Source: Chromatiales bacterium (GTDB taxonomy: Bacteria; Pseudomonadota; Gammaproteobacteria; CAMYNG01). Taken from it: DNA of 7,120 bases. Both the position numbers and the translations under genes were made by a program. The DNA lies in the NCBI GenBank assembly GCA_026990045.1, contig JALSIK010000004.1, positions 1 through 7,120 of the forward strand, read 5' to 3'. The notes beneath the pieces were generated by a model. It ran no database searches. It was not told where the DNA came from and saw only the letters and a program-made list of their open reading frames with translations. Below, one piece after another: positions 5,227-7,120 of this stretch (position 1 is the stretch's first letter; the number at the start of each line of letters is the position of its first letter).

Positions 5227-6574
5227 TTTCCTGTTCATGCTCCTGGCCTTCCTGGTGGCCATCACCGTGCTCATCGCGGTGCACGAGTTCGGGCATTTCT
5301 GGGTGGCCCGCCGCCTGGGGGTCAAGGTGCTGCGTTACTCCATCGGTTTCGGCCGCGCCCTGTGGCGGCGTGCCGGGGCCGACGGCACGGAGTACGTCAT
5401 CGCCGCCATTCCCCTGGGCGGTTACGTCAAGATGCTGGACGAGCGGGAAGGACCGGTGCCCGAGGCGGAACGGCACCGGGCCTTCAACCGCCAGCCGCTG
5501 GCCACCCGCGCGGCGGTGGTCCTGGCCGGGCCGGCATTCAACTTCCTGTTCGCCATGGTGGCCTACTGGCTGTGGTTCATCCTGGGCGTGACCGGCGTGA
5601 AGCCGGTGGTGGGCGAGGTGGTCCCGGGTTCGCCGGCGGCGGTGCTGGAGCCGGGCAGCGAGATCGTGGCGGTCGGCGGCGAGCCCACGCCCATCTGGCC
5701 GGCGGTCATCCAGGCCGTACTGCCGGCGGTGGTGGACGGGCGCGCGGTGACGCTCACGGTCCGGGACGAGCAGGGCGACCGGCGGGAGGTGGTGCTCGAT
5801 CTCACGGCGGTGGATCCCGACGCCGCCACCGGCAACCTGTTCAAGGCCCTGGGCCTGACCCCGTGGCGGCCCGAGGGCCCGCCGCGGGTGGTCCAGGTGG
5901 TGCCCGGTTCACCCGCGGAGCGGGCCGGGTTCCGGGCAGGCGACCGGATCCTGTCCATCGACGGCACCGCCCTCCGCGGGCCGGAGGACCTGGTGGACTA
6001 CGTGCGCGGTCACGGCGACGCGGATCTGGCGGTCACGGTACAGCGCGACGGCGAGACCCTGACCATCGCCGTGCGGCCCGAAATGCGGCAGACGCCGGAC
6101 GGGGTGGTGCCGCGCATCGGGCTGGCCACCGCCCCCGGCGCCGAGATCCCGGACCACATGCTGGCCACCTACCGTTATTCGCTCTGGGCGGGGGCGGGCA
6201 AGGCCCTGACCCAGACCTGGGACAACAGCGTGTTCGTCCTCAAGGTGCTGGGCAAGATCATCACCGGCACCGTGTCGGCCCGCAATCTCAGCGGGCCCAT
6301 CAGCATCGCCCAGTATGCCGGGCAATCGGCCAGCGCGGGCCTGGCCTGGTACCTGAACTTTCTCGCCATCGTCAGCATCAGCCTGGGTGTCATCAACCTG
6401 CTGCCCATTCCGGTGCTCGACGGCGGCCACCTGCTCTACTATGCCATCGAGCTGGTGCGGGGGCGGCCGGTGTCCGAGGCCTTCGAAGCCGTCGCCCAGC
6501 GCGTCGGCATTCTCATCATCGCCCTGCTCATGGGGCTGGCGTTCTACAACGATATTGCACGGTTGCTTGGTTGA
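5219..6574 (+). CDS. rseP: Site-2 intramembrane zinc metalloprotease RseP
   Basis: RseP (YaeL, MucP in Pseudomonas) is an inner-membrane S2P-family protease. After DegS-type site-1 cleavage it cuts the anti-sigma factor RseA/MucA within the membrane and so activates sigma-E/AlgU. It also removes remnant signal peptides. The 451-residue product is of normal length. The zinc motif HEFGH is at 22-26 in the first membrane segment (about 3-27), with the third ligand Asp401 in NLLPIPVLDGGH (393-404). Other family marks are IPLGGYVKM (64-72) and GPAFNF (104-109) in the second membrane segment. Two periplasmic PDZ domains follow at about 127-205 and 224-295. The second has the clearer form (GSPAERAGFRAGDRILSIDG at 230-249). 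NLSGPISIA (356-364) precedes two C-terminal membrane segments (about 376-397 and 428-445). The start matches E. coli numbering of the HExxH. It overlaps dxr by 8 nt and bamA by 1 nt. Confidence 0.97.
   Translation: MLDFLFMLLAFLVAITVLIAVHEFGHFWVARRLGVKVLRYSIGFGRALWRRAGADGTEYVIAAIPLGGYVKMLDEREGPVPEAERHRAFNRQPLATRAAVVLAGPAFNFLFAMVAYWLWFILGVTGVKPVVGEVVPGSPAAVLEPGSEIVAVGGEPTPIWPAVIQAVLPAVVDGRAVTLTVRDEQGDRREVVLDLTAVDPDAATGNLFKALGLTPWRPEGPPRVVQVVPGSPAERAGFRAGDRILSIDGTALRGPEDLVDYVRGHGDADLAVTVQRDGETLTIAVRPEMRQTPDGVVPRIGLATAPGAEIPDHMLATYRYSLWAGAGKALTQTWDNSVFVLKVLGKIITGTVSARNLSGPISIAQYAGQSASAGLAWYLNFLAIVSISLGVINLLPIPVLDGGHLLYYAIELVRGRPVSEAFEAVAQRVGILIIALLMGLAFYNDIARLLG
6355..6382 (+). promoter_or_regulatory. 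Possible sigma-E type promoter inside rseP, upstream of bamA
   Basis: GAACTT at 6355-6360 is an exact sigma-E -35 consensus. A poor -10-like TCAGC lies at 6378-6382 after 17 nt. It is placed about 190 nt before bamA, a gene that belongs to the sigma-E regulon in E. coli. GAACTT also occurs twice inside tsf (near 453 and 1028), so chance is a serious explanation, and the bases here encode conserved RseP residues (Asn380-Phe381). Confidence 0.15.
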
Positions 6575-7120
6575 TGTCGGTCGTTCACCGTTACCTGGCC
6601 CCCGCTCTGCTGGCGCTGTCGGTGTTCCTCGCCCCCCTGCGCACGTGGGCCTTCGAGCCCTTCGTGGTCAAGGACATCCGCCTGGAAGGCCTGCAGCGCA
6701 TCGAGGTGGGCACCGTGTTCACCTACCTGCCGATCAAGGTGGGTGATCGCCTCGACGAGAAGCTCAGTGCCCAGGCCATCCGGGCACTTTACAAAACGGG
6801 CTTTTTCAAGGATATCCGTCTGGAGCGCGAGGGAGACGTGCTGGTGATCTCGGTGCGCGAGCGCCCGGCCATCGCCTCGGTATCGTTCAGCGGTAACGAC
6901 GAAATTTCCAGTGACCAGTTGGGCGATGCGCTGAAGCAGATCGGGCTGGCCGAGGGCCGCATCCTGGACCGCTCATTGCTGGACAAGGTCCAGCGGGAAC
7001 TGCAACGGCAGTACTACAGCCTGGGCAAGTACGCGGTGCGCATCGACACGGAGGTCAAGCCCCTGGTCCGCAACCGGGTGGCAGTGGAGATCCGTATCGC
7101 CGAGGGCGAAACGGCGGAGA
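6574..7120 (+). CDS. bamA: Outer membrane protein assembly factor BamA, N-terminal part (3' end outside window)
   Basis: BamA (YaeT/Omp85; Opr86 in Pseudomonas) is the central subunit of the BAM complex, which inserts beta-barrel proteins into the outer membrane. The window holds the first 182 codons, with no stop before the right edge. A signal peptide is seen: a short n-region (MSVVHR), a hydrophobic core (about 7-21) and a likely cleavage site after TWA (residue 26). POTRA1 follows (about 29-97), opening FVVKDIRLEGLQRI (30-43) with IRALYKTGFFKDIRL (69-83), very like the E. coli FVVKDIHFEGLQR. POTRA2 spans about 98-178 (ERPAIASVSFSGN at 97-108; YYSLGKYAV at 147-155; RNRVAVEIRIAEG at 166-178), and POTRA3 would begin at the edge. 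The barrel is not in the window. Its ATG overlaps the rseP stop (TGATG) and no good Shine-Dalgarno is visible, so initiation is probably coupled to rseP. Confidence 0.96.
   Translation, partial: MSVVHRYLAPALLALSVFLAPLRTWAFEPFVVKDIRLEGLQRIEVGTVFTYLPIKVGDRLDEKLSAQAIRALYKTGFFKDIRLEREGDVLVISVRERPAIASVSFSGNDEISSDQLGDALKQIGLAEGRILDRSLLDKVQRELQRQYYSLGKYAVRIDTEVKPLVRNRVAVEIRIAEGETAE

Noticed and set aside
1..7120. Mobile elements, CRISPR arrays, tRNA genes, toxin-antitoxin or defence genes
   Set aside because: None was seen. There are no inverted terminal repeats, no spaced direct repeats and no unexplained gene; the window is fully accounted for by conserved housekeeping genes.

Overview
The window is a compact, single-strand block of core housekeeping genes from a high-GC (by eye, about two-thirds G+C or more) gammaproteobacterium. 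All genes read on the + strand: the 3' end of rpsB, then tsf, pyrH, frr, uppS, cdsA, dxr, rseP and the 5' part of bamA. The order uppS-cdsA-dxr-rseP-bamA is, from memory, the Pseudomonas-type arrangement. In E. coli dxr sits directly after frr, before uppS. With the high GC and the Ala/Glu-rich RpsB tail, this suggests a non-enteric gammaproteobacterium (pseudomonad or purple-sulfur/halophile-like). The genus cannot be fixed from this sequence alone.

Layout. 1-79 is the tail of ribosomal protein S2. 80-189 is the only substantial non-coding stretch; it holds two stem-loops and the tsf ribosome binding site. 190-2375 carries translation and nucleotide genes: EF-Ts, UMP kinase and ribosome recycling factor, with gaps of 15 and 14 nt. 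A 67-nt spacer (2376-2442) leads into envelope and isoprenoid genes at 2443-7120. These are undecaprenyl diphosphate synthase, CDP-diglyceride synthase, DXP reductoisomerase, the site-2 protease RseP and BamA. They overlap by 8, 4, 8 and 1 nt, so translational coupling is likely throughout.

How the genes fit together. Dxr makes the committed step to the isoprenoid precursors that UppS condenses into the undecaprenyl carrier lipid. CdsA makes CDP-diacylglycerol for phospholipids. RseP cleaves anti-sigma factors in the envelope stress response. BamA inserts the beta-barrel outer-membrane proteins whose misfolding triggers that response. EF-Ts, RRF and S2 serve translation, and PyrH supplies UDP.

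Every full-length gene is intact, has its catalytic motifs and is close to the usual family length. I see no mobile element, CRISPR array, tRNA, rRNA, phage gene or sign of horizontal transfer, and no support for an undescribed system. The items worth a second look are fine-scale: the rpsB-tsf hairpins, the near-identical 8-nt overlaps at two junctions, the weakly signalled uppS and bamA starts, and a low-confidence sigma-E-like site inside rseP.
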